Assembly: GCF_902364025.1 (NCBI RefSeq)
Contig: NZ_CABJCG010000002.1
Coordinates: forward strand, 372,001 to 436,000
Reading direction: 5' to 3'
Origin: Enterocloster lavalensis
Lineage (GTDB): Bacteria; Bacillota; Clostridia; Lachnospirales; Lachnospiraceae
Length of the DNA: 64,000 nucleotides
Shown here piece after piece: positions 34,697 to 43,895 of this stretch (position 1 is the stretch's first letter; each line of letters opens with the position of its first letter). The notes beneath the pieces were generated by a model. It was not told where the DNA came from. It did no database searches and saw only the letters and a program-made list of their open reading frames with translations. The position numbers and the translations under genes were made by a program.

Positions 34697-34888
34697 ACCT
34701 CCGTGAAGGTGAGCAGGCTGCAGTCGGGCTGACCCAGCAGGCAGGCGGCGAAACCGTATCCAGACATCTGAACGGCCTTGAAACCGGCATTCTGGATCAT
34801 GATCGCCGACAGACAATCATAAGCGCCCGGCATGACCAGGATTTCATTGGTACTGATTAATTCCTTGAGTGGGGTTGTTTTTTCATAA
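34697..34888 (-). pseudogene. isocitrate lyase/PEP mutase family N-terminal fragment
   Basis: The first 60-odd codons of an isocitrate-lyase/PEP-mutase type gene (MPGAYDCLSA, AGFKAVQMSGYG, LTFTEVLN) match the start of the intact homologue at 58424-59323. A good AGGAGG and ATG lie at about 34888, but an A-run puts this ATG in a frame that stops after nine codons. The 3' three quarters of the gene is missing. Confidence 0.65.
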
Positions 34889-35274
34889 AGCGATACCTCC
34901 TGATATTTTTAATAGATGTATTAAAAGCGAGAATACAAATTTTCGCTACATGGAATTATTGTGTAAAAATTGGGTATACAAAAAAAGTGAAATTAAGGGG
35001 GCTATAAAATGGGGATTTTTGTAAATGATATTCAAAACGAACAGGCAGGGGGATGAGAGAAACGAAATAATTTCTCGTATCCAGAGAGAATCTACCGGTA
35101 CTGTGAGATGGACGCCGGAGTCAGGAATGAAAAGAACCGAGTGGAAATCCGGGTGCGGTTATTTGAAAATCCGGTTAGGCTGCTGTAGGAGCGGGGGAGG
35201 AAAAGAGGCAGATGAGTGGCTGATGGAGATAAGTAAAGGAGTTTTAAATGTTTTAAATGTTGAGACATTTCATC
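34889..35274. other. spacer upstream of the TPP riboswitch
   Basis: AT-rich in its first half. An 89-codon frame at 35025-35294 has biased composition, no ribosome site and no recognisable domain, and runs into the riboswitch promoter. No gene is supported. Confidence 0.5.
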
Positions 35275-35303
35275 TTGACATTGAGTTAATGTAGTGCTAT
35301 TCT
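35275..35303 (+). promoter_or_regulatory. promoter of the thiW transcript
   Basis: TTGACA (35275-35280), a 17-bp spacer and TATTCT (35298-35303), just before the riboswitch. Confidence 0.7.
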
Positions 35304-35310
35304 AAACGAC

Positions 35311-35398
35311 AATAGGGAGCTTGTGTAGCAGGCTGAGAGGAAGTAATCGAACTTCGACCGTTAGAACCTGATCGGGTAATGCCAGCGTAGGGAAATAG
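35311..35398 (+). promoter_or_regulatory. TPP riboswitch (THI element)
   Basis: The conserved thi-box elements are present in order: GGGAGCTTG, the CTGAGAGGA core, and ACCTGATCGGGTAATGCCAGCGTAGGGAA. It binds thiamine pyrophosphate and controls the thiamine-related transporter gene downstream through the adjacent terminator. Confidence 0.95.
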
Positions 35399-35430
35399 TG
35401 TGATTTGCAGTAGTTTACGATGCAAAAATC

Positions 35431-35465
35431 AAAATCCAGGCTGATGCGGCCTGGATTTTTTGCTG
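35431..35465 (+). terminator. riboswitch-controlled terminator
   Basis: AAAATCCAGG (35431-35440) pairs with CCTGGATTTT (35450-35459) and a T-run follows. It lies right after the TPP aptamer, as expected for transcriptional attenuation. A second hairpin (GGCAATGGT 35495-35503 with ACCATTGCC 35538-35546) follows before thiW. Confidence 0.85.
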
Positions 35466-35598
35466 AATGCAATGGGCCACTGGTGCAGCCTGCAGGCAAT
35501 GGTTGGCTGCCATGGCTTGGCGATGCAGCCCCCGCGTACCATTGCCAGCCTGCGATCCCATGGCCTCCCCTGAAAACCCACAAAAGGAGCAAAAAATC

Positions 35599-36147
35599 AT
35601 GAAAATCAACTCAAAGAAACTGGCCGTAAGCGCCATGCTGACGGCGGTAGCCGTGTCCCTATCCACCTTTGCTGTCCCCATCGGCGCATCCAAATGTTTC
35701 CCCATCCAGCATCTGTGCAATGTGATGGCAGGAGTATTTTTAGGCCCCTGGTACGGCGTGGGCATGGCGTTCTGTACATCGCTGATCCGCAACCTCATGG
35801 GTACCGGAAGTCTGCTGGCCTTCCCGGGCAGCATGGTGGGCGCCTATCTGTGCGGCGTGCTCTACCGGCACAGCCATAAGCTGACGATGGCCTATGCGGG
35901 TGAGGTGTTCGGCACCGGAATCCTGGGAGCGATCATGTGTTTTCCCGTAGCGTCCATGCTCATGGGCAAGGAGGTAGCCGTGTTCTTCTATGTGATCCCG
36001 TTTCTGTCCAGCACCCTGTGCGGCACCGTGATCGCCGCCCTGCTGATCGGAGCGCTGTGCAAATCCGGGGCGTTTCAGCACCTTGGCCGCATTCTGGAGC
36101 ATGACGGCGCGGTGACGGGGGAGAAAGCGCCTGGGAATCTGCGATAA
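35599..36147 (+). CDS. thiW: ThiW, ECF-type S component for a thiamine precursor
   Basis: A 182-residue membrane protein with about five hydrophobic helices. The family signatures are PIGASKCFPIQHLCNVMAGV (about residues 27-46) and RNLMGTGSLLAFPGSMVGA (about 65-83). ThiW is predicted to be the substrate-capture subunit for hydroxyethylthiazole and uses a shared ECF energising module encoded elsewhere. Control by a TPP riboswitch directly upstream fits. AAAGGAG precedes the start. No thiM or thiE follows in this transcript. Confidence 0.92.
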   Translation: MKINSKKLAVSAMLTAVAVSLSTFAVPIGASKCFPIQHLCNVMAGVFLGPWYGVGMAFCTSLIRNLMGTGSLLAFPGSMVGAYLCGVLYRHSHKLTMAYAGEVFGTGILGAIMCFPVASMLMGKEVAVFFYVIPFLSSTLCGTVIAALLIGALCKSGAFQHLGRILEHDGAVTGEKAPGNLR

Positions 36148-36383
36148 TTAAAAAAGAACTTAACCATAGTTTCGGGATCCCCACAGTCCAACCCCCATGT
36201 TGGAGATCCCGCTGCACCCCCCGCATACCAAAAACCACCGGAACATACTCCAACTAACACCGGGAAACCCCTGCCCCCTGTCATGATCCCGGGCAATCCC
36301 GAATATATCCTTAAATACCAAGACATTTTCCAATAATATCCCCGCGAAACTCCTGGGAAACGTGAATGTGCACAAAAATACTC

Positions 36384-36434
36384 TGCACTTTTCCGACAAT
36401 CTGCCGAAAAAGTGCAATCCCTCTTGCACTTTCC
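36384..36434. promoter_or_regulatory. TGCACTTT repeats upstream of the LacI gene
   Basis: TGCACTTTTCCG (36384-36395), its inverted partner CGAAAAAGTGCA (36405-36416) and a third direct copy TGCACTTTCC (36425-36434) lie in the 120 bp before the LacI start. They could be operator sites for autoregulation. The rest of 36148-36500 has no gene. Confidence 0.45.
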
Positions 36435-36500
36435 TCAAAAAGGTGTATAGTAAAAACAGAAATTAAAGCGCATTAACTTTTGGGGAAAAGAGGGGACTAC

Positions 36501-37502
36501 ATGGGAGAGAAGCAGCAGGTGAGCCTGGAGGACGTGGCGCGGTACTGCGGGTTGTCAACTGTGACGGTTTCCAGAGTCTTGAATCACTCGCCCAGCGTGC
36601 GGGAATACAACCGTCAGAAGGTCATGGAAGCCATCGAGGCGCTGGGATACATACCAAACGCGGCGGCCCGGACCCTGGCCCGTGGAACCACCGGAATCAT
36701 CGGCATGATCACGCCGGGACTTCAGGATCCGTTTTTCAGCCAGATTGTCCAGGAAGTGAACAACGGCTTGATCAGCCACAATCTGTTTCTGGCCATTTCC
36801 ATCACCGCCAACCAGGGCTGCGATTACATTTTACAGCAGCAGCGCGTGGACGGCATGATGCTGCTGGCGCCCGGCATGGAGGATGAGTTCGTCCCCCGGC
36901 TCAAGAGCCAGAAGGTGCCTTTTGTGGTGCTGGACAGCCAGAACCGGAACGCGGATTACAGTTGTATTCTGGTGGACAATTTCGACGGCGGCTATCAGGT
37001 GGGTCGGCATTTCCTCGACCTGGGACACCGGCGCGTCGGCTTTATCGGCGGCCCCAGGGAGCTGGTTAACAGCTCGGAGCGGGAACACGGGCTTCAGGCC
37101 GCCCTCGCCGGGGAAGGGCTTTCCGTTGTCCGCTCGGAGCGGGGCCAGTTCTGCTTTGCCGACGGCTACCGGATCATGACGGCCTGGATCGGGCAGGGCG
37201 TGGTGCCGCCTGCGATTTTCGCGGCCGACTGTAACCTGGCTCTGGGCGTGATCACGGCGCTGCGGGAGCACGGCTACCGGGTGCCCCAGGATGTCTCGGT
37301 CTGCGGATTCGACGACGAGCCAATGGCCCAGGAATACATTCCGGCCCTCACCATCGTGGCCCAGCCGGTTTCCGCGCTGGCGGAATGCGCCATTGAACAG
37401 CTGATGATCTGGATCGGCGGCGAACGGCCAAAGCAGCTGATCTACCGGCTGAAGCCCAAACTGGTGGTACGCGAATCCACGGCCCCATGGCGGGCAGATT
37501 GA
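36501..37502 (+). CDS. LacI family transcriptional regulator
   Basis: A 333-residue repressor with the N-terminal LacI helix-turn-helix (VSLEDVARYCGLSTVTVSRVLN, about residues 7-28), hinge, and a periplasmic-binding-like sugar domain (GIIGMITPGLQDPFFSQIV at about 60; a VCGFDDEPMAQ switch region at about 270). The start at 36501 follows GAGGGG; the upstream TTG has no ribosome site. It likely controls the GH4-ABC transporter operon behind it. Confidence 0.94.
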   Translation: MGEKQQVSLEDVARYCGLSTVTVSRVLNHSPSVREYNRQKVMEAIEALGYIPNAAARTLARGTTGIIGMITPGLQDPFFSQIVQEVNNGLISHNLFLAISITANQGCDYILQQQRVDGMMLLAPGMEDEFVPRLKSQKVPFVVLDSQNRNADYSCILVDNFDGGYQVGRHFLDLGHRRVGFIGGPRELVNSSEREHGLQAALAGEGLSVVRSERGQFCFADGYRIMTAWIGQGVVPPAIFAADCNLALGVITALREHGYRVPQDVSVCGFDDEPMAQEYIPALTIVAQPVSALAECAIEQLMIWIGGERPKQLIYRLKPKLVVRESTAPWRAD

Positions 37503-37587
37503 CCTGGCTGAATATACAACGCATACGGATCACAAGCGTCATCCCGTGTAGCGAATCCTTCACAACGGTATGACGGTCAACCATACG

Positions 37588-37631
37588 GCGGCAGGCGGCG
37601 TTTTTTTAAAATGGATTACGCCTCCTGCCGC
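37588..37631. terminator. hairpin after the LacI gene
   Basis: GCGGCAGGCGGCGT (37588-37601) pairs with ACGCCTCCTGCCGC (37618-37631) with one mismatch and a T/A-rich loop. A terminator or DNA palindrome is possible. No gene is seen in 37503-37798. Confidence 0.5.
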
Positions 37632-37798
37632 ACCGAGAGAAAATAGCAAATCGCTATTTATTTTTAAGACCTAAAAGTTAATACGCTTTAATTTTTGGAA
37701 ATAAACCCCAGAACAGCAGTGAAACAATCATTTATCATCAAAGGACAGCCAAGCGGACCATCGGAAGCCCGCCTGACATAGACAGGGAGGGAATGAAC

Positions 37799-39091
37799 AT
37801 GTCGGAAAAGCAAGGATTGAAAATAGCAATTATCGGTTCGGGGAGCACCTACACGCCGGAACTGATCGACGGATTTATCCGGCTTCGGGAGACGCTGCCG
37901 GTCCGCCAGTTCATGTTTATGGACATTGACGACCGGAAACGCACCATCGTGGGGGAGCTGTGCATCCGTATGCTCCGCGAGGAGAAAATGGACTCCGAGG
38001 CCATACTGACCGCCGATCTGGACAAAGCCGTCCGGGACGCGGATTACGTGATCACCCAGATCCGGGTGGGCAAACTTCCGGCCAGGATTCTGGATGAGAC
38101 CATACCGCCAAAATACGGCCTGCTGGGCCAGGAGACCACCGGGATCGGCGGTTTTATGAAGGCCCAGAGAACCATCCCGGTGATGTGCCATATCGCGGAC
38201 CGGGTGAGGGAGCTGGCGCCTGAAGCATTTATCATCAACTTTACAAACCCGTCGGGAATCATCACCGAGGCTGTGATGAAACACGGATTTAAGCGGATCA
38301 TCGGGCTCTGCAACGTGCCCATCAATATGACCTCCAGCGTGCGGGAGCAGATCCCGGACGGGGAGCTCACCATGGACTACGTGGGGCTGAACCATTTGAG
38401 CTGGATCTATCATATCGAGCAGGACGGCCGGGATATTACAGAAGAGGCCATCCGCCAGGGAGTCAAGAGCGAGCGCATGAACAACATTCCGCCCTCTGAC
38501 CTGGACCGGGAGATCACCGCGGTGGCCGGGGCCGTCTATTCCCCCTACCTGGAATATTTTTACGATCGGGAGCACAAGAAAAAACACAATCTGGACAGCG
38601 GAAAATGCCGGGGCGAGGAGTGCATGGAGATCGAGGAACAGCTGCTTGCCCTGTATTCCGAGAAAACCCTGTGCCGCAAGCCGGAGCTGTTAAATAAGCG
38701 GGGCGGCCACCGGTATTCGGAGGTGGCGGTGAATCTGGTTCACGACCTGTACAACAACACAGGAAATGTGAACATCGTCAACGTGAGGAACGGGGACACC
38801 CTGGATTTCCTGGAACCGGACGACGTGGTCGAGGTGGCCTGCGCCATCGACCGGGACGGCGCCCATCCGCTGCCCCTGAGAAAAATCGACAACACGCACA
38901 TCAAAACCATGATGGAGACGGTGAAGGAATACGAGCGTCAGACCGTAAACGCGGGACTTACGGGGGAGCGGACGGCCGCGCTCAGGGCCATGGTGGTCCA
39001 TCCGCTGATGGGGGATTACACCACATCCCAAAAGTGTCTGGACGAGATGTTAAGCGCCAACCAGGCCTATCTGCCGCAATACAAATTTTAG
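37799..39091 (+). CDS. GH4 family glycosidase, 6-phospho-beta-glucosidase-like
   Basis: A 430-residue NAD- and metal-dependent glycosidase of family 4. The N-terminal Rossmann motif IAIIGSGSTYTPELIDG is at about residues 9-25. NFTNPSG (about 146), the metal-site GLCNVP (about 167) and GLNHLSW (about 195) are family residues. Sequence flavour is closest to LicH/CelF-type 6-phospho-beta-glucosidases. It sits with an Lpl-like ABC importer, which delivers unphosphorylated sugar, so a role on a plain glycoside or galacturonide (as LplD) remains possible. The start at 37799 is set by GGGAGG. Confidence 0.88.
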   Translation: MSEKQGLKIAIIGSGSTYTPELIDGFIRLRETLPVRQFMFMDIDDRKRTIVGELCIRMLREEKMDSEAILTADLDKAVRDADYVITQIRVGKLPARILDETIPPKYGLLGQETTGIGGFMKAQRTIPVMCHIADRVRELAPEAFIINFTNPSGIITEAVMKHGFKRIIGLCNVPINMTSSVREQIPDGELTMDYVGLNHLSWIYHIEQDGRDITEEAIRQGVKSERMNNIPPSDLDREITAVAGAVYSPYLEYFYDREHKKKHNLDSGKCRGEECMEIEEQLLALYSEKTLCRKPELLNKRGGHRYSEVAVNLVHDLYNNTGNVNIVNVRNGDTLDFLEPDDVVEVACAIDRDGAHPLPLRKIDNTHIKTMMETVKEYERQTVNAGLTGERTAALRAMVVHPLMGDYTTSQKCLDEMLSANQAYLPQYKF

Positions 39092-39106
39092 TTGGGAGGG
39101 AGTCAG

Positions 39107-40036
39107 GTGAAGAAAAAGAAACGGCTCACAAGGGACGATCTGGAACTGATGATCATGGCAACGCCCACGCTGGTATGGTTTTTACTGTTCTCGTTTCTGC
39201 CCATGCTGGGAGTGCTGATCGCGTTTAAGAACTTTCACATTTCAGGAGGCGGATTCATCAACAGCTTCTTAAACAGCCCGTGGGTGGGATTTAAGAATTT
39301 CGAGTTCCTGTTTTCCACCAACGAGGCATTTACCATCACGAGGAACACGCTGTTGTACAATCTCTGCTTTATCGTGCTGGACGTGGCGGTGCCGGTCACA
39401 TTTGCGCTGATGCTTCACGAGATCCGCAGCCGCAGGGCGGCCAAGGCGTACCAGACCATTCTGTTCCTGCCCTATTTCCTGTCCTGGGTGGTGGTCGGCA
39501 GCTTCCTGTACGCGTTTTTAAGCCCGGATAAGGGGATTATCAACCACATGATCACCCAGTCCGGCGGAACTCCGGTGAGCTGGTATACCAACACCAAACC
39601 CTGGCCCTTCCTGCTGATCTTCATCCGCACCTGGAAGGAAATGGGATATGGCACGGTGATTTACCTGGCCAGCCTGGCGGGCATCGACACCACCTTTTAC
39701 GAGGCGGCCGTCATAGACGGGGCCACCAAATGGCAGCAGATCAAGTTCATCACGCTGCCGCTGCTGCGCTCCATCGTGGTGATCATGATGATCATGGCCA
39801 CCGGAAAGATTTTCAACGCGTCCTTCGGCCTGTTCTACCAGATTCCAAGGGATTCCGGGGCGCTCTACAGCGTGACCAACGTGATCGACACCTATGTGTA
39901 CCACGCCATGATGGGTATGGGCGAGATCGGCATGAGCGCGGCCGCGGCCCTGTTCCAGTCGGTGATGGGGATGATCATGCTGCTGGGCTCCAACTGGCTG
40001 GTGTCCAAGGTTGACAACGAGAACGCGCTGTTCTAG
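39107..40036 (+). CDS. carbohydrate ABC transporter permease, LplB/UgpA type
   Basis: A 309-residue inner-membrane permease with six helices. It carries the EAA-loop segment YEAAVIDGATKWQQIKFITLPLL (about residues 200-222) that contacts the ATPase, and the FLLFSFLPMLGVLIAF first helix. The start codon is GTG at 39107, preceded by GGGAGG; an upstream TTG would include that site. It pairs with the next permease. No ATPase gene is present, so a shared MsmX-like ATPase is likely used. Confidence 0.92.
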   Translation: MKKKKRLTRDDLELMIMATPTLVWFLLFSFLPMLGVLIAFKNFHISGGGFINSFLNSPWVGFKNFEFLFSTNEAFTITRNTLLYNLCFIVLDVAVPVTFALMLHEIRSRRAAKAYQTILFLPYFLSWVVVGSFLYAFLSPDKGIINHMITQSGGTPVSWYTNTKPWPFLLIFIRTWKEMGYGTVIYLASLAGIDTTFYEAAVIDGATKWQQIKFITLPLLRSIVVIMMIMATGKIFNASFGLFYQIPRDSGALYSVTNVIDTYVYHAMMGMGEIGMSAAAALFQSVMGMIMLLGSNWLVSKVDNENALF

Positions 40037-40048
40037 GGAGGTGTGTTT

Positions 40049-40981
40049 ATGAAAACAGATACAACTGAAATCCAGGACGGGGAGACAAAGTTTAACCACA
40101 TCGGAAAGGGCGCGAACACGGCGTTTCACCTTGTTTTCATCCTGCTCTCGATCCTGTGTCTGGCTCCGCTGGTGTTCGTGATCATTATCTCGTTCAGTTC
40201 CGAGCACTCCGTCATGGTCAACGGCTACAGCTTCCGCCCTGATGAGTGGTCCACAGGGGCCTATGAATTTGTGTTCCAGAGCGGCGGCCAGGTCATGCAC
40301 TCCCTGGGAATGTCGGCGCTGGTGACCGTAACCGGCGTGGCCATTGGAATGGCGCTGACCAGCACCTACGCCTATGTGCTGAGCCGCAAGACCTTCCGCT
40401 ACCGGAAGCTGTTTACCGGGATTCTGGTCGCCACCATGTTCTTCAACGGCGGCCTGGTATCCACCTATTTGGTGGTGGCCAACTTCCTGCACCTGAAAAA
40501 CAATTTCCTGGCCCTGGTGCTGCCGGTGGCGGTGACGCCCTTCAACATCATCGTGCTGCGGACGTTTTTCGCCACCAGCGTGCCGGACGCGCTGATCGAG
40601 TCCGCGAAAATAGACGGGGCGTCCCAGTTCAAGATATTTACGGACATTGTGCTGCCCATTTCCCTTCCCGGGCTGGCCACGGTGGCGCTGTTTTTAACGC
40701 TCACCTACTGGAACGACTGGAAAAACGCCCTGCTCTACATCGACAGCAAGAGCCTTTACCCGCTCCAGTATCTGCTCATGAAGATCGAGCGCAACATCGA
40801 GTTTATCGCCCAGAATGCCGGCAGAGGCAGTATGGGGCTGGATTCGGCCCTGTCCCGGCTTCCCAGCGAGACCGCGAAGATGGCCATTGTGGTGATCGCC
40901 ACGCTGCCCATCGCCTGCGCTTATCCGTTTTTCCAGAGGTATTTTGTCAGTGGACTGACCGTAGGGTCGGTAAAAGAATAG
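40049..40981 (+). CDS. carbohydrate ABC transporter permease, LplC/YtcP type
   Basis: A 310-residue second permease with six helices. The EAA-loop ALIESAKIDGASQFKIFTDIVLP is at about residues 175-197, and the C-terminal FVSGLTVGSVKE is typical of YtcP-like subunits. GGAGG precedes the ATG at 40049. It forms the membrane channel with the LplB-like subunit. Confidence 0.92.
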   Translation: MKTDTTEIQDGETKFNHIGKGANTAFHLVFILLSILCLAPLVFVIIISFSSEHSVMVNGYSFRPDEWSTGAYEFVFQSGGQVMHSLGMSALVTVTGVAIGMALTSTYAYVLSRKTFRYRKLFTGILVATMFFNGGLVSTYLVVANFLHLKNNFLALVLPVAVTPFNIIVLRTFFATSVPDALIESAKIDGASQFKIFTDIVLPISLPGLATVALFLTLTYWNDWKNALLYIDSKSLYPLQYLLMKIERNIEFIAQNAGRGSMGLDSALSRLPSETAKMAIVVIATLPIACAYPFFQRYFVSGLTVGSVKE

Positions 40982-40998
40982 AAGGAGGAAAATTAGTT

Positions 40999-42456
40999 AT
41001 GAAAAAAGTATTATCAGCAGCTCTCTGTGGGTGTATGGCGGCTTCTCTGGCGCTCACCGGATGTTCCACCGGAGCTTCCGGCGGTGCGTCGGACGGCGGA
41101 AAAGAGGATGTAACCCTGCTTTGGTATACCGAGGGCGACCAGCCCGACGACCTGCAGATGGTCCTGGACAAAGTGAATCCCATTCTGAAGGAAAAGATCG
41201 GCGCAACCGTGGATATCCGCTTCATCTCCAACGCGGATTACGACGAGAAAATGACCTCGGTGATCAACTCCGGCGAGCCCTATGACATCTGCTTTACCTG
41301 CGACTGGGCCAACAGCTACGCCATCAACGCCAGAAAAGGCGCCTACCTGGATCTGACGCCCTATCTGGATGGTGACAACAAGGCCCTGAAGGAGGCGGTG
41401 GACAGCCGGTTCTGGGACGGCGTTGCTGTGGACGGGAAGATTTACGGCGTTCCGGCCAACAAGGAGCTGCCCTACGCGCCTGTTTGGGCTTTCACCAAGG
41501 AACTGGTGGACAAATACAATCTGGACATCGACAGCGTCAGCGATCTGGCTTCCCTGGAGCCTCTGTTAAAGACCATCAAGGAAAATGAACCGGAGATCGT
41601 TCCCCTTCCCCTGCGGGCCAGCGACATCCCCGGCATCATCGACCACTACGACATCCCGGCCGCCAGAGAGCTGCCCGCCTATGTGCGCTACGACGACGAG
41701 AGCCGCAAGGTGGTCAATCCCTTTGAGCAGGAGGATGTGTTAAACAACCTGCGCACCATCCGGGATTACTTTGAGAAGGGCTACATCAACCAGGATGCGG
41801 CCACCAACAAGCAGAAGCTGAAAAACCGCCTGATCTACGTTGGCTGGTACTGCCCGGGCGCTGAGGAGATCTGGGGCAACCAGGCCGGCTACGAGGTGGT
41901 GTGCAGACCCCGCTATGAGAACTATTACTCCACCACGTCCTGTATCGGTTCTCTCCAGGCCGTTTCTGCCAACAGCAAGCACCCGGCGGAGGCCGTGAAG
42001 TTCCTGGAACTTCTGAACACCGACCCGGAGATCAAGAACCTGCTGACCTACGGCATCGAGGGCGTTCACTATGAGAAGACCTCCGACACGTCCATCAAGC
42101 TGTTGGATGCGTCCAGCAAATACACCACGGACTACTACACCCTGGGCAACGAGCTGATTATGTACACCGTGGATCCCCAGGCCCGCGACCTCTGGGATCA
42201 GTACCGCGCCTTCAACGACGCCTCCAAGCCGTCCGTGCTGGTGGGCTTCAGTTTCAACAATGAGAACGTCAAGACAGAGTACGCCTCCGTCATGAACATC
42301 ACGGCCCAGTACCTGCCCCAGCTGTTCACCGGCTCCGCCGCCGACGTGGATCAGACAGTCGCGGAGATGAACCAGAAGCTCTATGACGCCGGGCTTCAGA
42401 AGATCATTGAGGATATGCAGAAGCAGATTGATGAGTGGGCTGCGAAGCAGAAATAA
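40999..42456 (+). CDS. extracellular solute-binding lipoprotein, LplA/LipO type
   Basis: A 485-residue family 1-type sugar-binding lipoprotein. It has a signal peptide with lipobox LTGC (Cys near residue 21), a short Gly/Ser linker, and a large binding domain (YDICFTCDWANSYAINARKGAYLDLTPYL near residue 95) with the C-terminal features of DUF3502-type LipO proteins. It is last in the GH4-permease-permease-receptor operon, the same gene set as Bacillus lplABCD. GGAGG precedes the start. Confidence 0.92.
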   Translation: MKKVLSAALCGCMAASLALTGCSTGASGGASDGGKEDVTLLWYTEGDQPDDLQMVLDKVNPILKEKIGATVDIRFISNADYDEKMTSVINSGEPYDICFTCDWANSYAINARKGAYLDLTPYLDGDNKALKEAVDSRFWDGVAVDGKIYGVPANKELPYAPVWAFTKELVDKYNLDIDSVSDLASLEPLLKTIKENEPEIVPLPLRASDIPGIIDHYDIPAARELPAYVRYDDESRKVVNPFEQEDVLNNLRTIRDYFEKGYINQDAATNKQKLKNRLIYVGWYCPGAEEIWGNQAGYEVVCRPRYENYYSTTSCIGSLQAVSANSKHPAEAVKFLELLNTDPEIKNLLTYGIEGVHYEKTSDTSIKLLDASSKYTTDYYTLGNELIMYTVDPQARDLWDQYRAFNDASKPSVLVGFSFNNENVKTEYASVMNITAQYLPQLFTGSAADVDQTVAEMNQKLYDAGLQKIIEDMQKQIDEWAAKQK

Positions 42457-42547
42457 AAATCAGACGCCGTAAAACGGTTCCGGGAGACCCGGGGACCAGC
42501 CGGCGAAGATTGTTGCGATAAAAACAGACATAAGCGTGATATTACAT

Positions 42548-42585
42548 GGCCGCGCAATTTGGATTCAGGTCCGGATTGCGCGGCC
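42548..42585. terminator. hairpin between convergent genes
   Basis: GGCCGCGCAAT (42548-42558) pairs perfectly with ATTGCGCGGCC (42575-42585). It lies between the binding-protein gene and the minus-strand Rpn gene. Confidence 0.65.
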
Positions 42586-42608
42586 TCTGTGCTGTGTGCG
42601 GGCAGATT

Positions 42609-43526
42609 TCAGCTGTCGTACTTGCTGGCAAAAACTTCCAAAGATTCCGCCTTAGCCGCCAGCTTCGTCCACCGCTTCAACGTCTCCTTATCGGACTCCG
42701 CGCAGATCCTGGCGCGAAGCTCCTCAGGGACTTCGCCGTGCTCGCCAAGCAGGTCCAGAATGGCTTCCCGGCTGACGGAAAGCCCCTCAGCCATCCCATC
42801 CTCCCACGCTTCCTCGCGCTCCATTGCAATATACTCCTGTTCGTTGTAATCGGTGAGTATCACGTCCAACACCTCCGCTCTGTGGCTGGACAGAAAGTTC
42901 TCCAGAATACCGTCCCGGATGCAGTCCTTTACCGCGCGGTCCACGGCGCTCTCCAGCGCGCCGGTCTCAGCGATCATCCGGCGGACGCGGTCCACGAACT
43001 GGGCGTACTCTTTAAGCGTCCGGCAGCGCTCCATGAGTTCCTGGTTGCGTCCCAGATTGATGTTCAGCATCACCGCGCAGAGCTCCAGGCAGGGCTCGGC
43101 ATTCCGCCCGCCCTGAAACGCGTCCGACAACCTTAATACCTTCCGGTCCGGCTCTTCCTTCCGCCCATTGTAAAATACCAGGTATTTTGGAGCGGGCAGT
43201 TTGGCCAGGCGGCTTCCGTACAGGTTCAGCTTGTACTCCACCACATATTTTCGGTACACGTCGGCCAGGTAAAAGAAACCACGGACCGGCATGTTGGGGT
43301 TGTAGGTACTCTGATGCTCGTACAGGTTCAGCACGCCGTTGACCAGAAAGGACAGGTCGTTTTTCATGGATAAGTAGACCGCATCGTCCAATGTGGTGAT
43401 TTCCAGGGCATCCGGGTCCTCGTAGTGGCTTCCGTTCAGGGCGTTGTACAGATCCAGCAGACGCCTGCGGTCGCCGAATACAAGGCGGAACAATCTGTCT
43501 TTATATTTTTTGTTTACTTTTGTCAC
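42609..43526 (-). CDS. Rpn family PD-(D/E)XK nuclease / transposase-like protein
   Basis: A 305-residue Rpn-type protein. The N-terminal part has the family's KYKDRLFRLVFGDRRRLLDLYNALNG opening (residues 7-32). The nuclease-core strands are LSFLVNGVLNLYEHQST (about 58-74) and PKYLVFYNGR (about 113-122). The C-terminus has the FVDRVRRMIAE and MAEGLSVSREAIL helical region. Translation starts at GTG, with AAAGGAG upstream. It stands alone. It differs in sequence from the Rpn gene at 3947-4822, so it is not a recent duplicate. Confidence 0.85.
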   Translation of the reverse strand: MTKVNKKYKDRLFRLVFGDRRRLLDLYNALNGSHYEDPDALEITTLDDAVYLSMKNDLSFLVNGVLNLYEHQSTYNPNMPVRGFFYLADVYRKYVVEYKLNLYGSRLAKLPAPKYLVFYNGRKEEPDRKVLRLSDAFQGGRNAEPCLELCAVMLNINLGRNQELMERCRTLKEYAQFVDRVRRMIAETGALESAVDRAVKDCIRDGILENFLSSHRAEVLDVILTDYNEQEYIAMEREEAWEDGMAEGLSVSREAILDLLGEHGEVPEELRARICAESDKETLKRWTKLAAKAESLEVFASKYDS

Positions 43527-43860
43527 CGTATTCTCCTTTCATTATACGAAAATTCATGTCCGAATTCAATGACAACTTATATCATAGGTCATCCCTCCCT
43601 ACGCTGGTCTGTGTGCTGAAAATGTTGGCGGAGCCCGCCGGGATGCCGCAAAATGCGGCGTTGAACGCATACGCGGAAGGAACCTTCCGCAGATAGATCC
43701 GATCATAGCACAGGCATGCGGACTTTGCAACAGAAAATCCCCCTGCCCCAGCACTGTTTTACAATCTTATCCCAGAACCGGTGCCGGACGAGCAATCCGC
43801 CTGATAAAAACAAAGATTCTAAGGTGATATTTAAAAATTACAAAAATTAAAAAAAGAGTA
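43527..43860. other. spacer with palindromes upstream of the trp promoter
   Basis: Contains a perfect 18-bp palindrome, GCGGAAGGAACCTTCCGC (43673-43690), and a small GCCGCA...TGCGGC hairpin near 43645-43660. No gene is supported. Confidence 0.5.
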
Positions 43861-43889
43861 TTGACAATTCTCCGTTCGCTGGCTATAAT
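43861..43889 (+). promoter_or_regulatory. consensus sigma-A promoter of the trp operon
   Basis: Perfect TTGACA (43861-43866) and TATAAT (43884-43889) boxes with an exact 17-bp spacer, directly before the T-box leader. Confidence 0.92.
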
Positions 43890-43895
43890 GGGGAA

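Noticed and set aside
35025..35294. 89-codon frame before the TPP riboswitch
   Set aside because: No ribosome site or recognisable domain, and it overlaps the riboswitch promoter.
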